Assembly: GCA_023441105.1 (NCBI GenBank)
Contig: JAEZQX010000508.1
Location: 1 to 34,373, forward strand
Reading direction: 5' to 3'
Length of the DNA: 34,373 nt
Source: Pseudomonadota bacterium
Lineage (GTDB): Bacteria; Pseudomonadota; Gammaproteobacteria; Burkholderiales; Burkholderiaceae
Shown: positions 25,133 through 32,180 of the stretch, one piece after another
How the letters are laid out: the number at the start of each line of letters is the position of its first letter
Numbering within the stretch: position 1 is the stretch's first letter
Notes under the pieces: generated by a model
Told to the model about the DNA's origin: nothing
The model's input: only the letters and a program-made list of their open reading frames with translations
Databases searched by the model: none
Program-made: the position numbers and the translations under genes

Positions 25133-25435
25133 ATGACGGCAGCACCCCAACTGACGGCCTTGGCCGACGCGACCCGTCGGGCCGTGTTCGAAACGGTCGT
25201 GAAGGGCCCATGCTCGGTCGCAGAACTCGCCAGCCGACTGCCCGTTTCCCGTCCCGCGGTCTCACAGCATCTCAAGGTCCTCCAGCGAGCGGGATTGGTC
25301 CGGTTCGACCGGGTCGGCACCAGAAGCATCTATCACGTCGAACAAGCCGGTCTGGCGGCGCTCAGGGAATACTTGGACGACCTGTGGTCCGATGCGCTGG
25401 GCTCGCTCGCCCAGGCGGTGGCGGCTGCTGCCTGA
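25133..25435 (+). CDS. ArsR-family winged-helix repressor
   Basis: A compact 100-residue repressor consisting almost wholly of the ArsR winged helix: DATRRAVFETVVKGPCSVAELASRL, recognition helix SRPAVSQHLKVLQRAGLV, then wing and terminal helix. It has one Cys (in KGPCSV) and no CxCxD metal motif, so it may sense something other than As/Cd/Pb, or use residues I cannot identify. It should bind the tandem inverted repeats that overlap its own promoter. The MFS gene begins two bases after its stop, so the repressor and transporter form a pair. Confidence 0.88.
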   Translation: MTAAPQLTALADATRRAVFETVVKGPCSVAELASRLPVSRPAVSQHLKVLQRAGLVRFDRVGTRSIYHVEQAGLAALREYLDDLWSDALGSLAQAVAAAA

Positions 25436-25437
25436 TC

Positions 25438-26637
25438 GTGCAGGAGCGCACCCGTACCGTCTGCGTCCTTGGCGCAGCACAGACACTTGCGTGGGCATCG
25501 TCCTACTACCTCCCGGCGATGCTCGCCGTGCCGATCGCGGACGATCTCCGGATCACGGTGCCGATGGTGTTTGCGGCGTTTTCCGCCGCCCTCGTCGCCT
25601 CCGCGCTTCTGGGACCCTATGCCGGCCGTGCCATCGACCGATGGGGCGGACGTCCGGTGCTCATGGGCACGAACGTGGTGTTCGCGCTCGGACTGGCTGG
25701 ATTGGGATGCGCCCAAGAGCCCGTGGGACTGTTCGCTTCATGGCTGATCCTGGGCATCGGCATGGGCAGTGGCCTCTATGAAGCCGCTTTCGCCGCCTTG
25801 GTCCGCCTCTATGGCCGGGACTCGCGCAGCGTCATCACCGGCATCACCTTGATCGCCGGCTTCGCAAGCACGGTGGGTTGGCCCCTGTCGACCGCGCTCG
25901 AGGCTCACGTCGGTTGGCGCGGCGCCTGCTTCGCGTGGGCAGGGCTGCATCTCTTCCTTGGACTGCCGCTGAACGCGGCCATCCCTCGGGTGCGGAGATC
26001 GCATGAGCCGCCACCGCAGGCCAAGGCGCAACCGGCGTCGTCCTCGTCGAAGGAAACATCCCGGGCGGCCATCCTGCTGGCCCTGGTGTTCGCCATCACG
26101 TGGTTCATCAGCACGGCGATGGCGGCCCACCTTCCGCAACTGCTCATTTCGAGCGGGGCGACGGTTGCCGCGGCAGTCGCGGCCGGAGCCCTCATCGGTC
26201 CTGCCCAGGTAGCGGCTCGCCTGCTGGAATTCGGCTTGCTCCGCCGCCTGCATCCGCTCCTGTCGGCCAGGCTGGCCACGGTCATGCATCCGTTGGGCGC
26301 GGCAGTGCTCATCGTCGTGGGTGCTCCGGCTGCGGCTGCCTTCGCGCTGCTGCACGGGGCCGGAAATGGCATCCTGACGATTGCGAAGGGAACCCTGCCT
26401 CTGGCCATGTTCGGCCCGCAAGGCTACGGCGAGCGGCAGGGACTCCTGATGGTTCCCGCTCGCATCGCACAAGCCCTGTCACCCTGGCTGTTTGGCATCT
26501 GCCTGGCCAGATGGGGCCCGGGTGCGCTGTGGATCTCCTCGGCGCTTGGTCTGGTCGCTTTCGTCGCCCTGCTCCTGCTGAGGCAGAACCAGTCTGCAGC
26601 GCAGGCTTCGGCAACGGCGGCCGCGACTACTCGCTGA
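25438..26637 (+). CDS. MFS transporter controlled by the adjacent ArsR
   Basis: A 399-residue major facilitator with 12 predicted helices and a central polar loop rich in Ser, Pro and Gln (around residues 190-210). The loop 2-3 motif is AGRAIDRWGGRPVLMG, and a motif C-like stretch ILGIGMGSGLYEAAFAALV occurs in helix 4. The GTG at 25438, two bases after the ArsR stop, is the best start, with translation coupled to the repressor. The substrate is unknown. A toxic ion or organic compound sensed by the ArsR protein is the simplest reading. Confidence 0.82.
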   Translation: MQERTRTVCVLGAAQTLAWASSYYLPAMLAVPIADDLRITVPMVFAAFSAALVASALLGPYAGRAIDRWGGRPVLMGTNVVFALGLAGLGCAQEPVGLFASWLILGIGMGSGLYEAAFAALVRLYGRDSRSVITGITLIAGFASTVGWPLSTALEAHVGWRGACFAWAGLHLFLGLPLNAAIPRVRRSHEPPPQAKAQPASSSSKETSRAAILLALVFAITWFISTAMAAHLPQLLISSGATVAAAVAAGALIGPAQVAARLLEFGLLRRLHPLLSARLATVMHPLGAAVLIVVGAPAAAAFALLHGAGNGILTIAKGTLPLAMFGPQGYGERQGLLMVPARIAQALSPWLFGICLARWGPGALWISSALGLVAFVALLLLRQNQSAAQASATAAATTR

Positions 26638-26966
26638 CCCGATACCAGGAGAGGCGGCGAGGCCGCCGCTCAATCGGCAGCGTGACCTGCCGCGATCACG
26701 CCGGCACCACAAAGCGCCAGGCCAACCCCGAGAAGGTCAGTCCAGGCGGGCGTGATGCCGTCCACCGCCCAGAGCCACAGCTGCGCCGCCGACGCCAGGC
26801 AAGGCGATCGGCTCGGACAGGCCGCACCTGCGGCTGCCAGACAGCCTGCGGCGGGTGATCCTTTCCGCCCACTCCTCGATGAGCGATACTTGATCCACGA
26901 GCATGCGGGGCAGCTCGAGCAGGCGCTGCTCCGGATGTGCAAGCGGGCGCATGAGGCGGGAACACC
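26638..26966. other. Gap between MFS and thioredoxin-like genes: two gene remnants back to back
   Basis: No intact gene is present in these 329 bp. The left part holds a minus-strand ynfA-like 3' end and the right part a plus-strand coding tail. The sequence between (about 26790-26850) shows neither family. The layout fits a deletion that removed the divergent 5' ends of two genes. Confidence 0.4.
26670..26789 (-). pseudogene. ynfA: C-terminal fragment of a YnfA-like (UPF0060) membrane protein
   Basis: The last 39 codons read AQLWLWAVDGITPAWTDLLG followed by VGLALCGAGVIAAGHAAD, then TGA. This matches the C-terminal helix-loop-helix of YnfA (LWLxxVDG...DxxGxxxxLxGxxII). The preceding YnfA helices, including the GRVYAAYGGVYV region, are not found in any frame upstream. 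The open frame simply continues into unrelated sequence. It is therefore a remnant with its 5' three quarters lost. The junction is near 26790. Confidence 0.5.
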
Positions 26967-26970
26967 ATGA
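26851..26970 (+). pseudogene. Possible C-terminal remnant of an unrecognised gene
   Basis: A 39-codon protein-like tail, including LLDERYLIHEHAGQLEQALL, ends with TGA overlapping the ATG of the thioredoxin gene as ATGA, the usual sign of a coupled operon neighbour. No credible start or N-terminus lies upstream, because the frame runs back into the antisense of the ynfA remnant. I do not recognise the family. Confidence 0.25.
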
Positions 26971-27350
26971 AGCCATTTCAAGCATTGCTGGCGGGCCTCG
27001 CCATCATCGCGGCAGGCGTCGCGGCGGCTGGCGAAGTGCCGTTCGACCAGAAGACCTTCGACGAACTGCGCAACAGCGGCAAGCCGTCCGTGATCCACGT
27101 CTATGCCACCTGGTGCGGCACCTGCAAGGTCCAGACCGGCATCGTCACGCCCCTGCTGGCCGAACCGGAGTTCGCGTCCTTGACCTTGTTGAAGGCTGAC
27201 TTCGACAAGGAAAAGATCCTGCTCCAGTCGCTCGGTGTCTCCGACCGGAGCACCTTCGTCGCGTTCAAGGGTGCGAAAGAGGTCGGTCGCTCGGTCGCCG
27301 ACATGAACAGGAACAGCATCGCCAACCTGCTGCGCGAGACGCTGCGCTAG
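26967..27350 (+). CDS. Periplasmic thioredoxin-like protein
   Basis: A 127-residue protein with an N-terminal signal peptide (hydrophobic residues 6-20, cleavage near AAA-GE at 21-22) and a thioredoxin fold. The redox pair is Cys50 and Cys53 in YATWCGTC. The strand that normally carries the cis-proline reads SDRSTFVAF, with Ser-Thr in place of Pro-Thr, which may alter redox potential or partner release. It lies downstream of the ArsR-MFS pair and the gene remnants, on the same strand. A role in periplasmic thiol repair is inferred. Confidence 0.8.
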   Translation: MKPFQALLAGLAIIAAGVAAAGEVPFDQKTFDELRNSGKPSVIHVYATWCGTCKVQTGIVTPLLAEPEFASLTLLKADFDKEKILLQSLGVSDRSTFVAFKGAKEVGRSVADMNRNSIANLLRETLR

Positions 27351-27427
27351 CCCGGGTCGCCGCTGGCGCCGCGGGCAGTGCAGGCCACGGCGCCCGAAAC
27401 GCCCTTCACCCGTTTCAGGAGATCTGG

Positions 27428-27907
27428 ATGGTCGCCAAGAACACGATATGCCTCTGGTACGACGGAACCGCATTGGACGCCGCGACGTTCTATGCCGAGA
27501 CTTTCCCCGACAGCGCGGTGAAAGCCGTCCACAGCGCGCCGGGTGACTATCCGGCGGGCAAGGAGGGCAATGTCCTGACGGTCGAATTCACGGTGATGGG
27601 CATTCCGTGCCTGGGGCTGAACGGCGGGTCGGCGTTCAAGCACAACGAGGCTTTCTCCTTCCAGGTGGCCACCGACGACCAGGCCGAGACCGACCGCTTG
27701 TGGAATGCGATCGTCGGCAATGGCGGCCAGGAAAGCGCCTGCGGCTGGTGCAAGGACAAGTGGGGCTTGTCGTGGCAGATCACGCCACGCGCACTTACCG
27801 AGGCGATTGCCGACCCGGATCGCGCGGCGGCCAAGCGGGCGTTCGAGGCGATGATGGAGATGCGGAAGATCGACATCGCGACCATCGAAGCCGCTCGACG
27901 CGGCTGA
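27428..27907 (+). CDS. VOC-superfamily PhnB-like protein
   Basis: A 159-residue protein of the PhnB/'3-demethylubiquinone methyltransferase-like' VOC group. Typical elements are TICLWYDGTALDAATFYAETFPDS at the N-terminus, GNVLTVEFTVMGIPCLGLNGG, FSFQVATDDQAETDRLWNAIVGNGG, and CGWCKDKWGLSWQITP near the C-terminus. Despite the family name it has no methyltransferase fold. Function is unknown. ATG 27428 is preceded by AGGAG at 7-8 bp. It converges on the Nudix gene with only 3 bp between the stops. Confidence 0.85.
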   Translation: MVAKNTICLWYDGTALDAATFYAETFPDSAVKAVHSAPGDYPAGKEGNVLTVEFTVMGIPCLGLNGGSAFKHNEAFSFQVATDDQAETDRLWNAIVGNGGQESACGWCKDKWGLSWQITPRALTEAIADPDRAAAKRAFEAMMEMRKIDIATIEAARRG

Positions 27908-27910
27908 CGC

Positions 27911-28498
27911 TCAAAGCCGGCGCGACGGCAGGACTCCGACGCTGCCCAGCTTGCCGACGATGCGGCCCAGGCGCGCATCGCCGAGCTCCTCGACCACCGC
28001 CAGGCTGACCCACCTGGCATCGACCAGCTCTGCATGCCGGGCCGCGACCGGCAAGGTCGAATCGGCTACCATCAGGTAGGCGAAGTCGTGGTGCACATGC
28101 GCCTTCTCGCCCCGGCCCGGGCGAGCGGCTATCCGCTGGGATTCGATGTCGATCGGACAGCCCTCGCTGATCGACCAGTCGTGCAACTCCGGATCCGCCA
28201 CGCCCGTCTTGTCCACCGCGGCGCGTCGTGCCGATGACCACAACAGCCCGCCCTCGTGATGACCGCCCGGTTGCAGCCAGCGGTTGCGGGAGCGGTGGTG
28301 AACGAGCAGCGCCTTCATCGCGGAGACGTCGACAACCACGGCGCTGGTCGTGATGTGACCACGCAAGTTCCGCGGATCCAGCACATCGTCCGGATCGCCC
28401 TGGAGCTGGCCGGCAAGCGCACCCAGCAAGGCGATCTCCTCAGGGAACAGGGTCAGGTAACGGGACAACTCCAGCTGGGCTTGGGCTCGGGGATTCAT
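27911..28498 (-). CDS. Nudix-fold protein with degraded Nudix box
   Basis: A 195-residue protein whose overall pattern is Nudix: an N-terminal helical segment, TTSAVVVDVSAMKALLVHHRSRNRWLQPGGH as the first strands, and later HVHHDFAYLMVA. The catalytic box, usually GX5EX7REUXEEXGU, reads RRAAVDKTGV at its end (residues 91-100). The RE pair is therefore RA and the EE pair is Asp-Lys, removing the main Mg2+ ligands. No frameshift explains this. The protein is probably not an ordinary hydrolase, and could be a binding or regulatory relative. ATG 28498 follows GGAG. The frame stays open upstream through a minisatellite, but that extension is not expected to be coding. Confidence 0.75.
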   Translation of the reverse strand: MNPRAQAQLELSRYLTLFPEEIALLGALAGQLQGDPDDVLDPRNLRGHITTSAVVVDVSAMKALLVHHRSRNRWLQPGGHHEGGLLWSSARRAAVDKTGVADPELHDWSISEGCPIDIESQRIAARPGRGEKAHVHHDFAYLMVADSTLPVAARHAELVDARWVSLAVVEELGDARLGRIVGKLGSVGVLPSRRL

Positions 28499-28875
28499 CA
28501 GACTCCGTGGTGGGTCGCCGCCTGCTGCTCGATTGTTCTTGTTCGGCCCCTTCCCACGCGGGAAGACACGCGGGAAGAGGGAGGGTGCGCACCAACTCAG
28601 CGTGGAAAATCCGTGCTGCAGGAACCCGCGCTGCAGGAGCCCGCCTTGCAGGAATCCGCTTTGCAGGAGTCCGCTGCGGAGGATCCCGTTGCGCATCACC
28701 TGGGACAACCCGACAGCGTCTGCCATGTCGATACCCGGAATTCGTTGCCTGGGTATGAGTCGCAGCGCTGCTTGTCCCGGTTCAAGCGCAGGTCCGGTCC
28801 TCCGGCTCGACCGTTCCGTCGTTCCCGCGCGACGAGCGGCCGGGATCGACCCGATGAAGCTGGTGGATGCGGATT
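28499..28875. other. Intergenic region with minisatellite, no supported gene
   Basis: These 377 bp lie between two minus-strand genes. A small inverted repeat TTCCC-ACGC-GGGAA (28551-28564) and a direct repeat ACGCGGGAAG (28556 and 28568) precede the 15-bp tandem repeat at 28611-28685. Open frames run through on both strands because the repeat unit is a multiple of three, but none has a recognisable domain or good start. Confidence 0.5.
28611..28685. repeat. 15-bp tandem repeat (five units)
   Basis: Five consecutive 15-mers follow the pattern CCGCNNTGCAGGANY. The first four differ at a few positions and the fifth (28671-28685) is more diverged. Any frame therefore yields a pentapeptide repeat, for example LQEPA on the plus strand. 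Confidence 0.75.
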
Positions 28876-30063
28876 CTACGGGCTACGTCTGCGCTGCGGG
28901 CATTGGCCCTGATGTCGCGAATAACCGGTCACCAGCAGGGCGCTGGCCAGGGTCAGTGCCACCATGACGGTAGCGACCGCGGTCATCCCGGCAGTGGCGA
29001 GGAAGATGGCTGCCAGCTGGGTACCCGCCGCCCCTGCCGCGAGCAGGGCAAGCACCAGCAGCGCCGAGGCACGCCCCATCTGCGGAGCGGGTACTGCCAA
29101 GGCCTCGCTGAAGGCAGCCGGGCCCCGGATCGCCAGCACGCCGCAAAAGCCGCTCCAGAACACGAGCGTCCCGTGGAAGGTGACCACGCCGGCGGCGGCA
29201 GCGACCAGGAACGCCATGCAGAGCATGACATGCAGCCACGCGCCCCATCGGATGGCCCGCGACACCCCGATCCGGTCGCTGATCCGTCCCGCCTGGCTGG
29301 CCAGCAGGATGAACGTGCCGACGCCGATTGCCTGTGCCAGGGCGAAGGAGCCCGGCCCCAGCCCGAATACCTGCAAGAACAGTTGCGGCGCGCTCGCCAC
29401 GAACGTCAGCAGTGCCCCGAAGCCGAGCGCATGGCAAAGCGCCACCCGCAGGTAGCGCGCGTCCCGAAGGAGACTCAGGTACCCCACGGCCGCCGGCACG
29501 TCATGGCCGGGCAGCTTCGCAGGAGAGGCGCGCAGCGCGAAAGGAAAGGCAATGAGGATCATCAGCGCGAGGGCCCAGAAGGTGCCACGCCAATCGGTGA
29601 AGACCAGCAGGACGGTTCCAGCGACCGGCCCGGCGGCAGGCACCACGGCCTCCACCATGGCGATCGCCGCGATGCCACGCACGCCGTCCTTCTCCGGCAG
29701 CGTCGCGCGAATGACCGTGGGGGCAACCACCGTCGCCGCACCCGATGCGACGCCCTGCGCCAGGCGCATGGCCAGCAGCATTGCCGCACCATCCGCCAGC
29801 GCGCAGCCCAGCGTTGCAACCAGCAGGCCCAGCAGGCCGGCCGCCACGCAATTGCGAGGCCCCAGGCGCTGCAAGGCCGCGCCCCAAAGCAGCTGTGAAA
29901 CCGCGAGTCCGACGAGGAACACGGCCACCGTCGCCTGCCCCTGCTCGAGCGAAAGACCCAGGCCTCGCTGCAGGTCCGGAATCGCAGGCAGGTACAGGTC
30001 CATGGTCAGCATGCTGGTGCAGGTGACCAGGGCCATGGGGAGGACGGTGCGGATGGAAGACAT
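28876..30063 (-). CDS. Bcr/CflA-type multidrug efflux MFS transporter
   Basis: A 395-residue drug:H+ antiporter with 12 helices. The opening TMDLYLPAIPDLQRGLGLS is characteristic of the Bcr/CflA family. The loop 2-3 motif is GAALQRLGPRNCVAAGLL, and the antiporter motif C is seen as VEAVVPAAGPVAGTVLL. It should export small hydrophobic drugs or metabolites across the inner membrane. The C-terminal 15 residues are polar and Arg/Gln rich. ATG 30063 is the natural start. It is separate from the Nudix gene and 94 bp downstream of the MbcA/ParS-like gene on the same strand. Confidence 0.9.
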   Translation of the reverse strand: MSSIRTVLPMALVTCTSMLTMDLYLPAIPDLQRGLGLSLEQGQATVAVFLVGLAVSQLLWGAALQRLGPRNCVAAGLLGLLVATLGCALADGAAMLLAMRLAQGVASGAATVVAPTVIRATLPEKDGVRGIAAIAMVEAVVPAAGPVAGTVLLVFTDWRGTFWALALMILIAFPFALRASPAKLPGHDVPAAVGYLSLLRDARYLRVALCHALGFGALLTFVASAPQLFLQVFGLGPGSFALAQAIGVGTFILLASQAGRISDRIGVSRAIRWGAWLHVMLCMAFLVAAAAGVVTFHGTLVFWSGFCGVLAIRGPAAFSEALAVPAPQMGRASALLVLALLAAGAAGTQLAAIFLATAGMTAVATVMVALTLASALLVTGYSRHQGQCPQRRRSP

Positions 30064-30157
30064 GGGCGGGCAAGACGCGATTATCTCGCGAGCCTGCCAG
30101 GCGCCCTGCCGGCGATCGGCGGTGCTGCGCCGGCAAGTCGTGCTTGCCCGGAATCGC

Positions 30158-30709
30158 TCAGCCGCTACTGCCGCAGTCGCCGGGTCCGCCGGTCGAGCAT
30201 GCCGCGCCGGATGCGCGGCCCCTGGTGCGAGGGCCGGTGCAGGTTCGGGAGACGGCGACGGCCGGCAGACCGCAACGGCAGGCCTGCCGCCTGCCGTCGT
30301 TGAATGCCAGCGCCAGGCGCTCGACGAGATCGCGCTCGCCGCGCTTCAAGGCGTCGATGGGATTGCTGCCGTCCAAGGCCGCTTGCGGCATGGTGAAGAA
30401 AGCGAACTTGCTCCAGGGCTCGCGCGACGACAAGTGCGGAATCACCACCTCGAGGTCCTCGCGAGCGAGGCCGGGATCCGCGAAGAACGCGGGAAAGAAG
30501 ACGCGCTGTGCGACCGGCACCGAAAAGAGGCGTCCCGCCCAGACCGATTCGGTAAGGGACTCGTGCGTCGTGCCCATCCGCTGCGCGATCACCTCCAGCG
30601 GCACCAGCTCGCCTCGGCGCACGGCCTCTCGCAGCCGCAATTCCGCCCGACGATAGGCATCGGCGAAGATATCGTCGAACTTCTTGGGCGGCGGGGAGGA
30701 AGCGGGCAT
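30158..30709 (-). CDS. MbcA/ParS-like (Xre toxin-binding) domain protein, possible orphan antitoxin
   Basis: A 183-residue protein from ATG 30709. An N-terminal helical part (FDDIFADAYRRAELRLREAV) is followed by an HTH-like stretch LVPLEVIAQRMGTTHESLTE and a conserved-looking VFFPAFFADPGL. The segment WSKFAFFTMPQAALDGSNPI then DALKRGERDLVERLALAF fits the pattern of antitoxin MbcA/ParS/Xre C-terminal domains (W...F..P...L.G..P..AL..G). No RES-type or other toxin gene is next to it, so a toxin-antitoxin role is unsupported. The last 40 residues are Cys/Gly/Arg rich and look like non-conserved extension. Confidence 0.55.
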   Translation of the reverse strand: MPASSPPPKKFDDIFADAYRRAELRLREAVRRGELVPLEVIAQRMGTTHESLTESVWAGRLFSVPVAQRVFFPAFFADPGLAREDLEVVIPHLSSREPWSKFAFFTMPQAALDGSNPIDALKRGERDLVERLALAFNDGRRQACRCGLPAVAVSRTCTGPRTRGRASGAACSTGGPGDCGSSG

Positions 30710-31067
30710 CGGGCGTCTCGGTTGTGGCGGCGAATGTAGTCCGCAGCACCACGGCGGGAAACTACCCAAATGGGTGGTTGACTTGCCGGCATCGAGCAGC
30801 AGCCGTCCATTCGTCGGCCGACCGGTGGCGACAGGCGGTGAGCACGACCGGCGCATGACCGGCAAGCGCTTAGAATTCCCCCCTCGCATCGAATCCTCGC
30901 AGCGGTTGCGCGCCGCGGTTCTCGCTGCGACGGCACCTCTCCAGCAGCATCGACTTGCTCCGCATCATGAGTTTCACGACGACACAGCTTCCAGCATTCC
31001 GCCCGCAAGCCCCTGCCGGCGGACATTTCGCCCGATCCGGAACGAGGTTCGACGCGGGCATGACGCG
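30710..31067. other. Intergenic region before the zinc-ribbon gene
   Basis: These 358 bp between divergent genes hold an inverted repeat ACCCA-AA-TGGGT (30764-30775), a possible operator, and a TAGAAT word at 30871-30876 that could be a -10 box for the plus-strand gene. The plus frame is open throughout, so an earlier start (ATG 30855) cannot be excluded. I see no other gene. Confidence 0.4.
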
Positions 31068-31649
31068 TTGAACGCGAAAGTCGCATCTGCGCCCAAGCCG
31101 CGGACGCGTCGCAAGGCGCGGGATCCGGAGTCGGTCGAAGTCGTTGCTGCGGTGCTGCCGGAACCGGCGGACGAACCGGAAGACGGCGAACTCGAAACCG
31201 GCGAAGACGCGCAACCCCAGCCCGACGCCGGCACCGCCCCTGCGGCACGGCGCAAGGCCAACCAGACGGCACAGCGTGCCGAATCCCAGGCAGCCTGCGC
31301 TGCGCTCCAGAGCGACATCCTCGCGGCACGGCGCAAGGCGCTCAGCACCCTGACCGGTATTGCAGCGGTGGCGCTGGCAGGGCTCGGCGCCTACGGCTTC
31401 ATCACCGGCAAGGGCATGGCCCTGGCGGCAGCCGCTGCAGCGCTTCTCGTCGTCGCCTGCCTGCTGTGCTGGCGTCGCGAACGACCGATGACGCGTCCGG
31501 AATACCTGTCGCTGCCGCACACGCAGGCCCGCAACGGCCGCCTGCGCTGCATCCATTGCAGCAGCCTGGGCGCCAGCCTCGCCGAGGTCCAGTCGTGGCA
31601 AGGCAGGCGGCACGAATGTGCGAAATGCCGGAAGCTCCTGTTCCAGTGA
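31068..31649 (+). CDS. Two-helix membrane protein with C-terminal zinc ribbon
   Basis: I do not recognise the family. From the TTG at 31068 the product has 193 residues. A Lys/Arg-rich start is followed by an acidic Glu/Asp/Pro-rich region, an Ala-rich helix (about residues 60-100) and two membrane helices (about 100-118 and 123-140). The cytoplasmic tail carries two CxxC pairs, Cys161/Cys164 and Cys184/Cys187, that should bind one zinc. The start is uncertain: ATG 30855 is in frame, but a TAGAAT -10-like word at 30871 and the lack of protein-like sequence before 31068 argue against it. Confidence 0.5.
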   Translation: MNAKVASAPKPRTRRKARDPESVEVVAAVLPEPADEPEDGELETGEDAQPQPDAGTAPAARRKANQTAQRAESQAACAALQSDILAARRKALSTLTGIAAVALAGLGAYGFITGKGMALAAAAAALLVVACLLCWRRERPMTRPEYLSLPHTQARNGRLRCIHCSSLGASLAEVQSWQGRRHECAKCRKLLFQ

Positions 31650-31661
31650 ACCGCGCCGCGG

Positions 31662-32072
31662 TCAATTCCACCGGCTGCCGGACGACTGCAGGCTGAAACG
31701 CCCGGGTCCGAGCAGCGCGATCGCCAAGGCGGGAAAGAGGAACAACGCCTGCAGCTCGATGCCCCAGCCGCCGGTCTTGCCCAGCGTGAACAACTGCCCC
31801 ATGTGGGCAAGCCCGATGGCGAACAGCATGTTGACGACGATCAGCAAGGCGCTGATGCGGGTGAACACACCCAGGATAAGGCCCAGCGGTGCGAGGATCT
31901 CGCCGACGAAGACCAGGTAGGCAACGGCGGCGTGCATGCCATTTGCGGTCACCATTGCCGCGATCTGCCCCACCCCGCTCTGCAGCTTCGCGATGCCATG
32001 CAGGAGCATCAAGATTCCGATCGTGAGACGCAACAGCAACTTGCCGCCATCGTCCGAATGCAACATCCTCAT
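31662..32072 (-). CDS. DoxX-family membrane protein
   Basis: A 136-residue four-helix membrane protein of the DoxX family. Matches are LLLRLTIGILMLLHGIAKL, the GMHAAVAYLVFVGEILAPLG segment with its conserved Glu, TRISALLIVVNMLFAIGLAH, and GGWGIELQALFLFPALAIALLGPG. DoxX proteins are linked to thiosulfate/quinone and redox-stress functions, but the molecular activity of most is unknown. ATG 32072 is chosen. A second in-frame ATG lies two codons later. It converges with the zinc-ribbon gene, with 12 bp between stops. Confidence 0.88.
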   Translation of the reverse strand: MRMLHSDDGGKLLLRLTIGILMLLHGIAKLQSGVGQIAAMVTANGMHAAVAYLVFVGEILAPLGLILGVFTRISALLIVVNMLFAIGLAHMGQLFTLGKTGGWGIELQALFLFPALAIALLGPGRFSLQSSGSRWN

Positions 32073-32180
32073 GTGTGGTGACTCCGGTCCAGGTAGAGAA
32101 GAGAAAGAAAGGAAATCGGTAAAAGCAAGACGCGGCGGATTCTAGCGTCGCTCGCCGTTGCCGGCCGACAAGGATGCGAC

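Noticed and set aside
26696..26968. Minus-strand 90-codon frame over the gap before the thioredoxin gene
   Set aside because: It is in a different frame from the YnfA-like tail and shows no family pattern. Arg/Pro/Ala-rich content is typical of a shadow frame.
28599..28726. Pentapeptide-repeat protein
   Set aside because: GLLQS/GFLQG-like units arise in any frame from the 15-bp DNA repeat. There are too few units and no flanking domain, so the DNA repeat is the better description.
28256..28967. Plus-strand frames through the Nudix gene and minisatellite
   Set aside because: They are antisense to the Nudix fold and extend through the DNA repeat. No credible start or family pattern.
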